This document shows positions 1 through 11,522 of a DNA stretch of 64,000 nt, piece after piece (positions within the stretch are counted from its first letter, which is position 1; each line of letters begins with the position of its first letter). Both the position numbers and the translations under genes were made by a program. Below the pieces are notes generated by a model that saw nothing but the letters and a program-made list of their open reading frames with translations, did no database searches and was not told where the DNA came from. Source of the stretch: Trichoplusia ni (taxonomy: Eukaryota > Arthropoda > Insecta > Lepidoptera > Noctuidae). The stretch covers positions 62,001 through 126,000 of the forward strand of contig NC_039483.1 in NCBI RefSeq assembly GCF_003590095.1. Direction: 5' to 3'.

Positions 1-21
1 TTATAATATTCGTATGACATT

Positions 22-135
22 TTACTCACGCGTATTTATTAGGATAGCCCGACTTGTTTCAGACCCAACAGGAGTCCTTAATCAGGTCCGAAATGAGTCG
101 GGATATTAGATCTAGATAAATACGCGTGGGTAACG
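22..135. repeat. Foldback (palindromic) repeat with ACGCGTATTTAT arms
   Basis: The two ends are inverted copies of each other. The left arm reads TTACTCACGCGTATTTAT and the right arm is its near-exact reverse complement. The complementarity continues inwards through CCCGACT/AGTCGGG, TCAGACC/GGTCCGA and GGAGTCC-type segments, so almost the whole unit can fold into one long hairpin. A half-copy of the same arm lies at about 48832-48862. This is a nonautonomous foldback or MITE-like repeat of a kind I recognise as common in moth genomes. The exact family was not checked. Confidence 0.75.
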
Positions 136-1149
136 TTATTAAATACTTAAATATTTTTTAAGCGAAATGCCACACATGCAGACTACGTCAAACGTTCAAA
201 ATATACCAATGCATTAAAACATCATAAAATTTAGCTTTAGATCCATTGGATATAATAAAGTTAAAGCTGGAAAGTTATTGAAAAAATCCTGAAAACCAAA
301 ATCGTAAAGGTCGCTGAATAATTACGTCAGTTTATCATTTGCGTATAGTTTGCCGTTCTTAGAAGAACCTTTTGACAGGTTAAATACGTTGGTGATTTGT
401 ATTTAGTTGGTGGCAATAATTTAGTCGTTTAATACATTATTTGTATAAGTTTTATAATATTGTGAGTTAAGAAACTGCTTATAAAATATTTCTTCGACAA
501 CGAAATTCGATCTTTCGCTTTTCGCGTGCGGAGAGCATTTAAACGAAACAAACAAGGAAGCCCTAACGCACTTTAGAATCTAGTATGCCCTTTAAGCTAT
601 ACTGCATGCCTAAGAATACACACATAAACTTAAAAACATCACCTTAAGTTAACGTATAGGGGAAAAATACCCAACTTTCACAACACTAAGAAAATTTAAG
701 GAAAATGTATTTTGCGTCATTTTAGATCCGTGAGGAAGTGACCGCGTAATCCTTAGATTGACGTAATAAGGAACTTATAATATCTGCATTTCGAAATTAG
801 TATGAATGACGTACTTTTAATCACAAATCAAGATACATGCAAACATACCTACGAAGTTATAAAATATTGTAAGAATAATAGAAAGAAGTATCAAGAAGTT
901 ATTTGTAATGTTAGCAATGTAATACGGTACGGTACGAATACTTCTTCAACAGCCCATGCTTGGGCTCAGTACATAATATTCAAATACATAAAAACTAACA
1001 CTCGTCAACGAAGTACTAGGTCCGCATAAACGCGAGGAGGTTAACCGAAATATACACATAGACACACACATACACACGCATTTTATTTGAATGCGTACCA
1101 CGCGTCCACATGCGTACCAAATACTGCGTATGTAGAATGAAAGTCGCTG
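136..1149. other. AT-rich noncoding stretch
   Basis: Only short open frames are present (75 and 71 codons, on opposite strands and overlapping). They show no domain, no signal peptide and no biased composition. I see no gene here. Confidence 0.6.
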
Positions 1150-1200
1150 ATGTGTCCACAATGGCCAGTGATGGCTAGTGATGGCTTATGATGGCCACGC
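1150..1200 (+). repeat. Short minisatellite, about 10-bp units
   Basis: Three to four head-to-tail variants of a unit close to GATGGCTAGT (ATGGCCAGTG, ATGGCTAGTG, ATGGCTTATG, ATGGCCACGC) follow each other without a gap. No function is evident. Confidence 0.7.
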
Positions 1201-1569
1201 TTTTTCATTGTGCCAAGCCATCCATCAATGTAGTAATGTTCCCGCCGTTGACGTGGAAAATGCGGACATTATTATTCTATACATACTTAAATTGCAGGAC
1301 TTTATGTTAAGGTGGCATAGAGTCAAAACCTAAACCTTTTTTTTAAATAAGTTAAAAAGTGCGCCATTTTATAAAATCTTTTTAAATTCATTCTAACACT
1401 AAAGCAAGTCACATTCATGTAATGTTCAAAGTTTTTGTTAAATAATTCATATTTAATTTATTCATGGGGAAAAGAGAAAATCTTATATTAACGTGAGTAC
1501 GCATAAAAGTAGTTTTATGAAGATTTAATTTCGTTTATTAGCAGTAAATTTCTCTTGGGAATAACTTAG

Positions 1570-1660
1570 TAACCGCAGGCCCAGAGCGCATGCGCGCAGG
1601 TGGGAGAAAAACTTGCTCGCTTAGGAAAACCAAGATGGCGGATGTTTTTACTTTGTAGTC
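1570..1660 (+). promoter_or_regulatory. Promoter-like island with NRF1-like and YY1-like motifs
   Basis: A locally CpG-rich patch in AT-rich DNA. It holds the palindrome GCGCATGCGC at 1586-1595, the core recognised by NRF1-type factors (Ewg in insects). The motif CAAGATGGCGG at 1631-1641 matches the YY1/Pho-type element often found just downstream of transcription starts of housekeeping genes. The order NRF1 then CAAGATGGCGG suggests a transcription start near 1600-1640 reading rightwards. No long ORF follows, so any product would be a noncoding first exon or a noncoding RNA. Confidence 0.45.
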
Positions 1661-2365
1661 TATGTAGGAACTAATAATGTGGAAAAAGCTGTTGACAATA
1701 CTTTTGATAGTATTGCTTTACTGTTTAATGCAAATATATGTTTTTTTTTTAGGTTATCATTTAAATATTAAGAAAATGACACTTATTAATTTAAACATCA
1801 AAATTTGAGTATGTACTTCAAAAGGAAAAACCTGCTATCTTTTTCTCTTTTAGGTTATCAAAAATATATCATTAAGACCACTCAGGACCGCAATGGCGGA
1901 CTGATTAAAATTTATACAGAAATAATACTTATCTAGATGAATAAAATTCAGGAACACTTTAGTTTTTATCACTTCCGTAAATAGTAATTAGGCGATAAAT
2001 GTACATGATGGGAGGTTGAGAATATACATTTATCGAGCATCGAGCTAAAAACAAATACTTTGTAAACTGAAACCCTATTAACCCCAAAAGGGTACATATC
2101 AAAGTTACCTTCACAGGATTCACACCTGATCTGAGACACCAAAACAGTTTAATTTAACAACATCTTAAAACGTGACTGCTTGTAACTTTTCTTTTTACAG
2201 ATTGATGACATGACTAGTAAACCTATAATTCAGAAATAAAGAATTTGACGTCACAAGATATAATGCTTATTTATATACTAATGAAAAGTTTGTGATTGTT
2301 GGTAATTATTTCAGGATCTATTGAACTGATTTTGGAAATTCTTTCACGAATGGAAAGCCACGATT
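1661..2365. other. Noncoding stretch
   Basis: AT-rich sequence with homopolymer tracts. No open frame of note and no repeat I can identify. Confidence 0.55.
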
Positions 2366-2570
2366 TCATCATCGTCGGCCTAGCCTTTTCCCAACTATGT
2401 TGGGGTCGCCTTGCAGTCTAACCAGATTCAGGTAAGTGCCAGTGTTTTACAAGGACCGACTGCCTATCTGACCTCCTCAACCCAGTTACCTATGCAACAC
2501 GATACCCCGTGGTTAGACTGGTTGTCAAAATTTTCATCCTTCTGACTACCTGTAACGACTGTCAAAGATG
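2366..2570 (-). mobile_element. 5'-truncated SINE, same family as the 36.1-kb copy
   Basis: Read on the minus strand, this shares its body with the element at 36076-36433: a GTCGTTACAGGTAGTCAGAAG-like segment, a GGGTATCGTGTTG-like segment, TAACTGGGTTGAGGAGGTCA, CCTTGTAAAACACTGG, and the end CCAACATAGTTGGGAAAAGG. It finishes in a short GATGATGA tail. The 5S-rRNA-like head present in the other copy is missing, so this is a 5'-truncated insertion, as expected from incomplete target-primed reverse transcription. Confidence 0.8.
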
Positions 2571-3774
2571 TAGTAATATCTGGCTAAACGTATCCTAACA
2601 ATACTGCCCAGGAAAAAGTAAGCTAGATTTAAATGATGTCATGAAATACTTTACATACATCAGATCGCCAACTGGAATGGAAAGCATTCGTACATAGTTT
2701 TCTTGAGTGAAATACCCATAATAATAGCATGTATGTCTGTTCGTCTGTTTTTATGTTTGCTTTTGTTTTCTATGCTATTCAGATGATGCTTGCTGCGCAT
2801 CGCTTGAGGACGATCGCGATGCATGCATTACTTGGGTAAGGAAAGCAGTCCATGCTAAGATGTGCTATGCTGTGCTGAGTAGTGATTTTGAGCCACGATG
2901 AATTACTATTGATTTTCCTGCCACGTATTTTGTAAAGTACAATTTCTGGAAGTTAAAGACGTCTGATAAACAATAATTAAATAATGTTAAAACTTGATAA
3001 TGTTGACTTGCTATTGATTTAGACTTTTTTTAATTAAAGAAAATGACATCGACAACGCTATTCACGTGATTTTCACAAAAGCATGTTCATCGATTCTCAT
3101 AACTGCAATTTTAGTTCGAAAAACCCAGTTATTAAATCAATACACACCGCCATTTTCGACTCTACCTTCATAAAATAGAATGACAATCATTAACACTCCG
3201 TTCACTCAAGTTCTACTCCAAACAGTCCGTACTTCACCAGCCTTATCAATTACTTACTGATAGCGATCGGCATATGATAATGACAGCTAGGAAAAACTGA
3301 CCCATCTACTTACAAGCCGGAATGAATACCATCTAGTCATTAAACAAATTACTTGCTTTCTAGTTATGAAGGAGAATATTTAAATTTTGTACCCTTTTCT
3401 TGTTTAGATGACTTAGTATGATAAGTTGAGACGGACCTTGATTTTTTAATATTTCATGATATTTGTGTCAAATAGTTTTGCTAGCGAAGTTTCATATGTG
3501 TTAAAGACGGAATGTGTCTTTTACAATGTCATATTTAAAATTCAGATTATAGTACGATAGATTAGTGTTATGAGGCTTTTGTGCAGTTTGATGAAAAGTA
3601 GGTATGCTAAAAGAAAATGTTTGTACATTTTCAAATTGAATGTTTGAAAAGAGGCCGTGTGTCGTCTTTAAATTGAATAACGGCGACTAAGTGTGTGTCA
3701 ATTATTCGATAAAATACTTAGAATTGCAGCTTTAGAATCAAATAAATATATTTGAAATGGAACTACTTTTACGA
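2571..3774. other. Noncoding stretch
   Basis: No supported gene. AT-rich with no long open frame. A short patch around 2780-2830 is richer in G+C and contains GCGCATCGC and CGATCGCGATGCATGC, without recognisable identity. Confidence 0.5.
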
Positions 3775-3856
3775 ATTTTATCGCGGTTTAATTTTTGATT
3801 TTAGTTCCCGACGTTTCGACACCTTTGCGTGTGCCGTGTCTAACATTCGCGTTAAC
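3775..3856. repeat. Fragment of a dispersed moth repeat (CCCGACGTTTCGACACC core)
   Basis: The stretch TATCGCGGTTTAATTTTTGA followed by CCCGACGTTTCGACACC resembles a repeat I associate with many lepidopteran sequences, in which a CGACGTTTCGA core is followed by a short palindromic loop. Its CCCGAC segment also echoes the foldback at the left edge of the window. Assignment is by recognition only. Confidence 0.4.
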
Positions 3857-6800
3857 CTAAGAAACTACTAAATATATTTGAGTTGTAAATACCTACCCAA
3901 TTTTATTAAAACTGAAAAATCATTTAAGATTTCTTTTTAGGTCTACACCTACATACATATATTGTAGATGAATTTTACGAAAATGAATTAATATCATGGC
4001 ATGACGGCACTCGCTTCCCAATAATTTTCCCCTATATACTTCAGGTCAATCAAACACATTCTTACATTTATACCATCCTAGTATAACTATTTAGTTACTA
4101 CACAATGTAATTAGTATCTAAACAAACATTATCTTATCGATACGAAACTAATCGACTTTCAAAAGTTATCAATAATTGATAACAATGTTTTGTATCTACG
4201 TCATTCTTCCAATAGTGTTAACCTCCTGAACTTTATGCGCTCCTGGTACAATAAATAAATTATGTAAATGTAATTAATTGTTTAATTAATATTTGTTGTT
4301 AATTATTTGTATCTATGCATCAATCAAGGCGAGGGAATCATAATTTAAATTTTTATTGTTAATATTGGTCAATTAAAAATTATATTAAGACTACAAGTCT
4401 GTTTGACAAGGATGGAGCTATGCAAACAACTATACCTATCCCATTCTAAAAATGCACTGTGAACAATTAATATTTAACATTTCAGCCTAAACTGCTCAAT
4501 ATTTACGATAAACATACTTAAAACAATTATCAAATTGATAAGAAAACAACAGCATTAGATCGTTTATGTTCCTCTAGTAATTTATTAATTATATATTAAT
4601 CACGGTAATTAATTAGCTGACGTATTGATTTTGATAATTTTAAGTGCTTGATATTATCAAGATCAAGAACGCAATACGTACTTACATTTTGTAGTTCTAT
4701 AAAATGGTTGTGATTTGAATTGAAGAAAGTTTAGTAGATAGCCGAATACTTTTCCAAAGATTTTGAATTGATCTCTGTAATGACATGACTCATTAATGAC
4801 CTGCTGATTGAACAAGTTAGATACTCTATAATTATTCGTAAACAAATGCCTATTATGTTTTAAATGAAGGGAATGCTCCTTAGGTTAATTTTTGTTCAAT
4901 GAAATTGAATATTTTCATTAATTATGTCTCAAAATTTACGGTACAATGTGACAGAGTAGTGTGTTGATATATTTAGTTAAACATTTTATGTAACCTTTTA
5001 ATAAACAAAGTGGACTGAGTGTCCAAGTAGCTAGGCTTGGTACCGCCTTCAACGTAGCCCATTATTTAACCGGCAAGCACAACCCATGTCCCCCATTACT
5101 TTAATATTAAAACTCCTCCGTAATGCACTTTCTTGGTATAATATTATATAGTCCCACGAACCACGAAACACGTGTCTCTCACAGTTATATAACCTCATTC
5201 GAACAACCTTCTTAAGTAACATACCAGCCACCTTGACCTTAGCATTGCATACAGCACTCCCAACGCGACTTAGTACCAAGGGGTCAATTTAAAATGGGCG
5301 CTATACTAATGTAGTATGATCTTGGTAGTAACGGTACACCGTTGCGATGATATTAGCAAAGCCTTGTGACCCAGATAAATGTGTACCGTTAGTGGCCATC
5401 GAACCTGCACCCCGTGTCACACATACCGTAGGAATTAAGGCAGGTCGGTGTTCAGCAAAAACTAGTGGAAACCGTTACCTACGTAACAGACATGTTCGTT
5501 TGTTATGATGCGTTTTTGTTTGAATTGAGTATTTTTTTCCTTGGTGACTAAATAAAGGCTATTGAAGTCATTTTCAAAAGTGGGTCAACATTCATGTTGC
5601 TTGTACATCCTACAGTATTCTTCTTCATGATCAAAACTTAACAAGAAGTCCCTCAGATTTTGAACACAGAATCAGATGTCTGAAATCAATGAAAAAGGAA
5701 CAAAATTTGAAAGGGTATCTCATGAAAGGGTCTCCTCATTCGAGCTGACCTACCGGATGGACGGGATGCCATAACCAAAATGATGCAACATGATCATATT
5801 CTGAATCGGCTGACAATTCAGTTTGACATAATAACAGCCGTCGGTAACCTGGTATAGTTGGAAAATAATCCTCCTCTCTGGAAATACACAGATTTAAGAC
5901 AAAGATTTTTAATGAAATATAGTGGTGGTACAGGTGTGCTTAGATAATATTTTTGTCTTAAAATCAATCTTCGCATGATGTGTTTTTTACATTGTAGCCG
6001 CAACTTTCATTATCACAATGTAATTAGCACAAAAAGATTTCAATAACCCTATATAGCATTACATATCTCATAATATGTAATACACGAAAACATTGGAATA
6101 TTCAATTCAAAACTAATTTGTAAACCACCAAAATCTGAATCATAAAGGAAATACCAAACATCCTTAGCCGTTATTCGACCCGAAATCAACATTATTAACT
6201 GCCAAAACAAAAAAAGGCTTTATGCAATTTTAAGTTTTATCAAATTCGGGTCAGCGAAACGGGATGCTTTAAATTGTTGTCCCGTTAAACGATTGACACA
6301 CTGTCTTAATGATATAACTGTTCGTTCGTTTGTAATAAATTATATTATTTCGCACTAAGCCAACAGGAAATAAAAAGGTATTCAAATGTATTCTCGCTGC
6401 GTTTTTATTGTGTAATAAATTATTTGATGTGTGTCTGTGTGTGTGTACTTAACAAATGTCTTATTGATCCGTATGATTTAGGTCAGTTTTGAGTTGAATG
6501 CCCGCCTTTTGTTTTTCTGTTTTCGTGTCTAATGTTCTTTCAAGTCTAGCCTTTGGAATGGACACATCTAACCAACAGTCGGCACAAATAAGAAGTCATG
6601 CATGAATCATGCATCATATTAGATTCGTTTAGGTCGTGAAACAAGGTAAACAATCTATGTAAAATTAAATAGCGATTAAAAACAATGTAACAATAAAGAT
6701 TACCCAATAAAATATACCACTAAAATGCATCTGTCACTTATTTATTTAATATGTACTGTACGAGAGGAAACACCGAGATTGTTTACCTTTTTTACCTAAA

Positions 6801-7164
6801 CCAATTAAATATAATCTGTAGACAGACCAGACTTTTGGATTCTGTATAGAAAATGTGCGGAAATTCAAATGTAGAGTGTACGTGAAGTAAACACAAGGAT
6901 ACAGCGCCATCTTTGATTCGCTTCTCGCTTAATTGTCCAGAGAAGTAAAAATAGTATTAAATTTTTTAAAATACTATTTTACTTAAACAAGACTTACATA
7001 AGTTAAACTTTAGTCTCTCACGCTGCAATCAAGAAAATCAGACTAATGCAGTTTTATTGAAACTCCCCATACATGACCATAATAAAAATACTCTCAGGGA
7101 GTTATAGTTTCAATAATTACAGATAAAACTGACGGTCTACCGCATGTCTTCAAGTAATATTATG
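3857..7164. other. Long noncoding stretch
   Basis: About 3.3 kb without a supported gene. It has an imperfect palindrome at 4165-4183 (GTTATCAATAATTGATAAC) close to a TATCGATA octamer at 4135-4142. A moderately G+C-richer patch lies at 5030-5480, and a short GT-rich run at about 6428-6446. The patch near 5405 (GAACCTGCACCCCGTGTCAC) could be a decayed minus-strand SINE B-box region but is too short to assign. Small frames here (60-76 codons) have no features of real proteins. Confidence 0.5.
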
Positions 7165-7250
7165 GCGAGTGTGGGAGAGAGATGGCGCTCTACAAAGTAT
7201 AGTGCGCTGTCACGTTTCCACGATTGCAATAATATCCCTTTAAGAGGTAG
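7165..7250 (+). repeat. Small foldback repeat, GAGATGCCGCTCTAC family, copy 1
   Basis: Shares a pattern with copies at 18125-18205, 22979-23035 and 61741-61785. It has GTGGGAG-GAGATGGCGCTCTAC at one side and GCGCTGTCACGTTTCCAC at the other. The two sides are partly complementary (GTGGGAG...GAGA versus TC...TTCCAC), so the unit is an imperfect inverted repeat of about 75 bp. No coding capacity. Confidence 0.6.
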
Positions 7251-9990
7251 TCCTTAGTTCCTCGTGCATTCTTCGCGCAAGCTCTGTTTGAGGCCTCATA
7301 TAGTTGTGACGTATTAGGCGCCTTCACAATCGCTACGTAATGGCCGGCTATATAGAGTCCTCAGGACGAGAGTCCGTAATTAGCTTACAAATAAAGAAAA
7401 TATATCGCCATGTTAGTGTAAGATCCGCAAACACTTCTAGTAAACCGATAATGTTGGGTTCCGCTTTTGTAGAGTTGCTGGATGTGGCAAGTAAGGTGAA
7501 GTAACAAAATAGTTGCATTTTTTTTTGTTTTGTTGTGAACGGAACTAATGGATTGAGTCACTGTAATGTAGGTTTTTCAAGAACATAACAATTATTTTTT
7601 ATTTCAAAATGGGTGTTCTTGGTATGTGACACAAATATAACCGAGATTTGGAACAAAGATATGTGAATCACACAAACATTGGAATTTAAGCAGCAACTCG
7701 TATTTTTTTATACACGAATTGCACGCAGTCATTGTTTTAAACCATCTTATTACTAGCCTTTTATAAACTCGAATGGTAGTACAATACTCGTAGTACATAG
7801 TCTCTTCTAGTCCATTAATCTCTTGGACTCTACAAAAGAGCAGTTATTCGTCACCGATCGATGCCGCATCTAGCGCACCAGGATCTACATAATAAGCCTC
7901 GCAGTTACACCAGCATCCCATTTCTAAGTGCCTCCATATCAGGATGTAACTGTTAGTTCTCTCGTTAACCGGCTAACTGGGTCAACCGTTACAGAAGTTA
8001 TGGCACTGCGGTTAGGGCGGGCCGGGTAATGTAAGCTCGAATTAATTGCAGCTGATAAAATGATCGCGTTGTAGCGGCCAAGTTATTTGTAATCTTATTT
8101 TGTTGTGCCTGGTTAAGTTTACTTTGTTTGTGATTTTTGGTGGGCTTTGTGATATTTATGATGTTTAAATTAGTTGATAATTATAGTTTGTTTTGCGTCA
8201 GCTCAACTACTGACATTTCATAACCAAATGGAGCAAAAAATCCCTTTTTTAATATACTATTATCAATCTTTATTTTAAATTTTTAATGCACTTGTGTATG
8301 TCACAAAACTTCTGCTAAACGGCTGGACCACACTGGATTCACCAATCCGGCCGGTAGAAAAAAAGATCACAAGTTCAATTAGGTTGTAATATAGTCCTCT
8401 TTCGTCTGACCACCTGAGAAAGGTTTTAATTTTATTTCCATCAACTTTTTATCAATGTAACCTATTCAAATCACCAATTTTAAATAACATATCCCAGGAC
8501 CGACAACTTCCGTCTCATTTTCACCACTTCACGACAAAGCCTTCATACTATACTTTGAACTAAATACAAGTCACCGGCAGACAGACCTCGTATCTCGATA
8601 CCTGATAGACAGTTACGTATAGTTGAGGATCAAAGGCCGCATGTGGGTCAACCGTTACCGATGTCTGTTATGGCGTTATGTTCCGTGGGAGGTACTTATA
8701 GTGCCGTGTTTTGTTTGCAAACGGAGGCTTCGGTAAAGAGCGAGGTTTTTAGGTAAAGGAATGTAGAGTTAGAGACATCTTATTCCGGGTTGCGTGGATA
8801 TTGAAAAGAGGTAAACTCTAGATAGATTTTAATTTGAAGATATATGTCTTACGTACAACGTATGCATTTCATTATAGTATCTTGGTTTACGATGTTTTTT
8901 TTATAAATTGATAAATAAAGCAGCACTCTTATCTCTTCATTTTATATGAAGATTTAAATAATAAGAACACGTCAAACAAAACCAAAGGTTTGTAACATAC
9001 GTTGTTTGGGTGGAAACAGTTTGTCTGTCCGCGAGTTTGAATGTAACAGATTAAGTTAAAGATAGCGATAAAAATAAGTTACTTAACCCTAAATAGTAGC
9101 TTGTAAGAGAATGGGATCAAATGGGTATTATCATAACCTTAATATCCTTCATTTTTTTTTTATAATCAGAACAAAGTGTCAAGATACTTTTTTGTGTTTG
9201 ATTCATTTATTTTAATAATATATATACTATTCAATTCACCATGCAATTGTTTCTATGACGTAACAGTAAGATCAAATTATCCACAAGTACATACGTCACG
9301 AATACTACTTCCTTAAGACATCCTTGGACTAGTTTTTGCAGACATTTTGTCACTCATTGATACACACGGACTTGGTGACTCAGCTGTATTCAGTACTGCG
9401 GATCTAATGACGGTAACAACTTGCTTAGAGGTTGTGTAAGGTACTGCTGAGGTAAAATAGATTGGTAAACATTTTAAAATGGAATTACTTTTGCAGGGTT
9501 TTGCATATGGGTTGGTATACCAGCTGCGATAACATAAATTGGTAAATGTTTTAAAAGCAATTTCTTTTGGGAGGTTATTGCAGGCATAGTAGTCTTTAAT
9601 TTTCAAGTTCCATAATAACCAATCAACCAAACCAATAGAAAAAGTATAATCTAACTTTGTCAATTTTTTAATTTCTAATAAACAATATTTTGTGTCATTT
9701 ATAAATTAAATATTTATGTTAACAAGCCACAATTCTATGTTCTGATTCTTTTATGAAATTTAATTAAACAGCGGTGTGTTTTCTTAATCACTTTTCAATA
9801 TATTGGTTGGGTCACGTCAAGTATGTAACATAAAATTCGAAGTAAACAAATATTACAACATCTTCATTATAAAACCCGAAGACTACTCAACTGCAAGCTA
9901 CAATTAAAAAGCAACATCTAAATCGAGTATCAATACCTGAATAGTTAAGAATATGTTTAGTTGCAGTTACGTTAAGTATATGGTGTAAGA
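7251..9990. other. Noncoding stretch
   Basis: No supported gene. A 116-codon minus-strand frame at 9313-9663 has two loosely similar internal segments (around CNNLPKEIAFKTF and CKSNSILKCLPIYF) but no identifiable domain. It could be a decayed LINE C-terminus or chance. The rest is AT-rich with scattered G+C-richer patches (7260-7380, 8580-8720). Confidence 0.5.
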
Positions 9991-10110
9991 TTGGCAATAA
10001 ACTTGAGAGGTCGAACCGGCCGGTATGTAGGCCGACCGTTGGTGCGAGCGACGCTCATCGCTGCGCGGGCGCAGGGCGCCTATTCTGATGCGGATGTCGC
10101 ATTTGTTTGT
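9991..10110 (+). promoter_or_regulatory. CpG-rich island, possible promoter or small exon
   Basis: A sharp G+C and CpG peak in AT-rich DNA, including the palindrome ACCGGCCGGT at 10015-10024 and a run of CGAGCGACGCTCATCG and GCGCGGGCGCAGGGCGCC. A 65-codon plus-strand frame crosses it. Its first third is Arg-rich (RGRTGRYVGRPLVRATLIAAR) and the rest dissolves into hydrophobic, T-rich noise, so I do not call a protein. It could be a promoter, a first exon, or a fragment of a GC-rich transposon. Confidence 0.35.
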
Positions 10111-11251
10111 TTTGTTTTAGATTGTATTTTTATTTTTTTCTTACCTCTAATTATAGATAGTAGAAGTCAAAGGATATCCAGACAATAGGATAAGGTTTAA
10201 TACATTTTAATTATTATTTCCTGATCAATTATTTTTTGCTAGCTTCAGCATCTTTTTACGTAATAAAAAAGGAGTATAGTTGAGATCACATAAGTCCTTG
10301 TTCATTTATTTCAATTCTTTCTGTATATAACGGGTCAAAATATTTAGATAGTCATTTCGTTTCGGTAATATTTAAAGTAATTAACATTTTCAAGGCTGTG
10401 TTAAAATTTGTCACGCTCCCTGGTCTGATATACTTAGCCGACAAGGCCATCTCATCATACTTTAAGAAGGTAAAATTCAAATATATGTTTGAATCTTTTT
10501 CAACAAGCTTAGTTGGTAGGCCATTTTACCTAAGGAACATTTTGAAAGGGTTACCGCAACTCCAGTACGCCATTAGGAAAATATGGAACATGGCTGAATT
10601 TAATTCAGCCAAAGTCTAACTCTCTCTTCTGCTCAACCCAAGGCAATGGAGTTAATTTCCAGTACATAAAATTAACTGGCATTTTAGAAAAAATATTTCT
10701 CAGTAAGGTTATAAAAAAAAGAAAAATAACTCAAGTTAAATACATTTTTTTAATCTAACAAATCTCTATCTCCATTAATTTAACAGAGTCTTCATATGTT
10801 CTTGGATAGCTTCCACAATTTCTCTGAAACTATTTACTATTAACGTTTCCTTTGAAAAATCGATCATGCATGGTTACGTAATGCCTGATCATCGCATATT
10901 TATTAGCTAGCTATAAAATAAGAAATGATGCTTATCTTGGGACACGGACATGCTGAATGCTTAAACCAAAAAGGTTTTAACGTTGGTGTTAAATTACTGA
11001 AGTCATATTGTTCTTTTTTCTTATTCTTCTTGAAGGAGATCTGTAACCAGCAAAGAATGGAAGTGGGTCAATGGATGAGAATGATGACTAATGAAGCTTA
11101 CTTCATATTGGAAGACTCGTTGCCCAACAATGGGATACCTACAGGGAGGTGGTTAGGTGGCAGGGTGGTGTTATTATTATAATTTATTTAATAAGTGAAC
11201 AAACATTTGGGCAACTAAAGTGACTCCAGTTACCTCTACTTTTATTATTTA
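10111..11251. other. Noncoding stretch
   Basis: Two plus-strand frames (10398-10619, 73 codons; 10925-11182, 85 codons) show no recognisable domain, and their surroundings have the same base composition as the flanks. I treat both as chance. Confidence 0.5.
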
Positions 11252-11522
11252 CTAACTGACCCAGCAAACGTTGTTTGCCGATTTTTTTTTTCTAGTTTTA
11301 TGTATTTTTAGTGCCACATTATAAAAAAAAAACAAACAATTTCGTCCAAAAAATAAAATATTTTTTTTAGTGTGAGCAACCCTGTCACTTACGGGTATGA
11401 AAAATGGATGTTGGTCGATTCTCAGCCCTACTATACGCATATAAAATTTGGTAAAAATCGGTTAAGCCGTTTCGGAGGAGTACGGTAACTAACATCGTGA
11501 CACGGGAATTTTATATATTAGA
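11252..11522 (-). mobile_element. Helitron-like nonautonomous repeat, family 2, copy 1
   Basis: On the minus strand this begins TCTAATATATAAAATTCCCG, continues through CGTGTCACGATGTT and CCGAAACGGCTTAACCGATT, and ends GTTTGCTGGGTCAGTTAG followed by T. A second copy on the plus strand at 36714-36998 aligns along its whole length. TC at the 5' end and a C/TTAG terminus before T fit Helitron-type ends (TC...CTRR, target A/T). This copy has TTAG where the other has CTAG. No transposase or helicase is encoded. Confidence 0.7.

Noticed and set aside
9313..9663. A 116-codon minus-strand frame
   Set aside because: Internal similarity between two segments is weak and no domain is recognisable. A decayed LINE C-terminus is possible but not supported.
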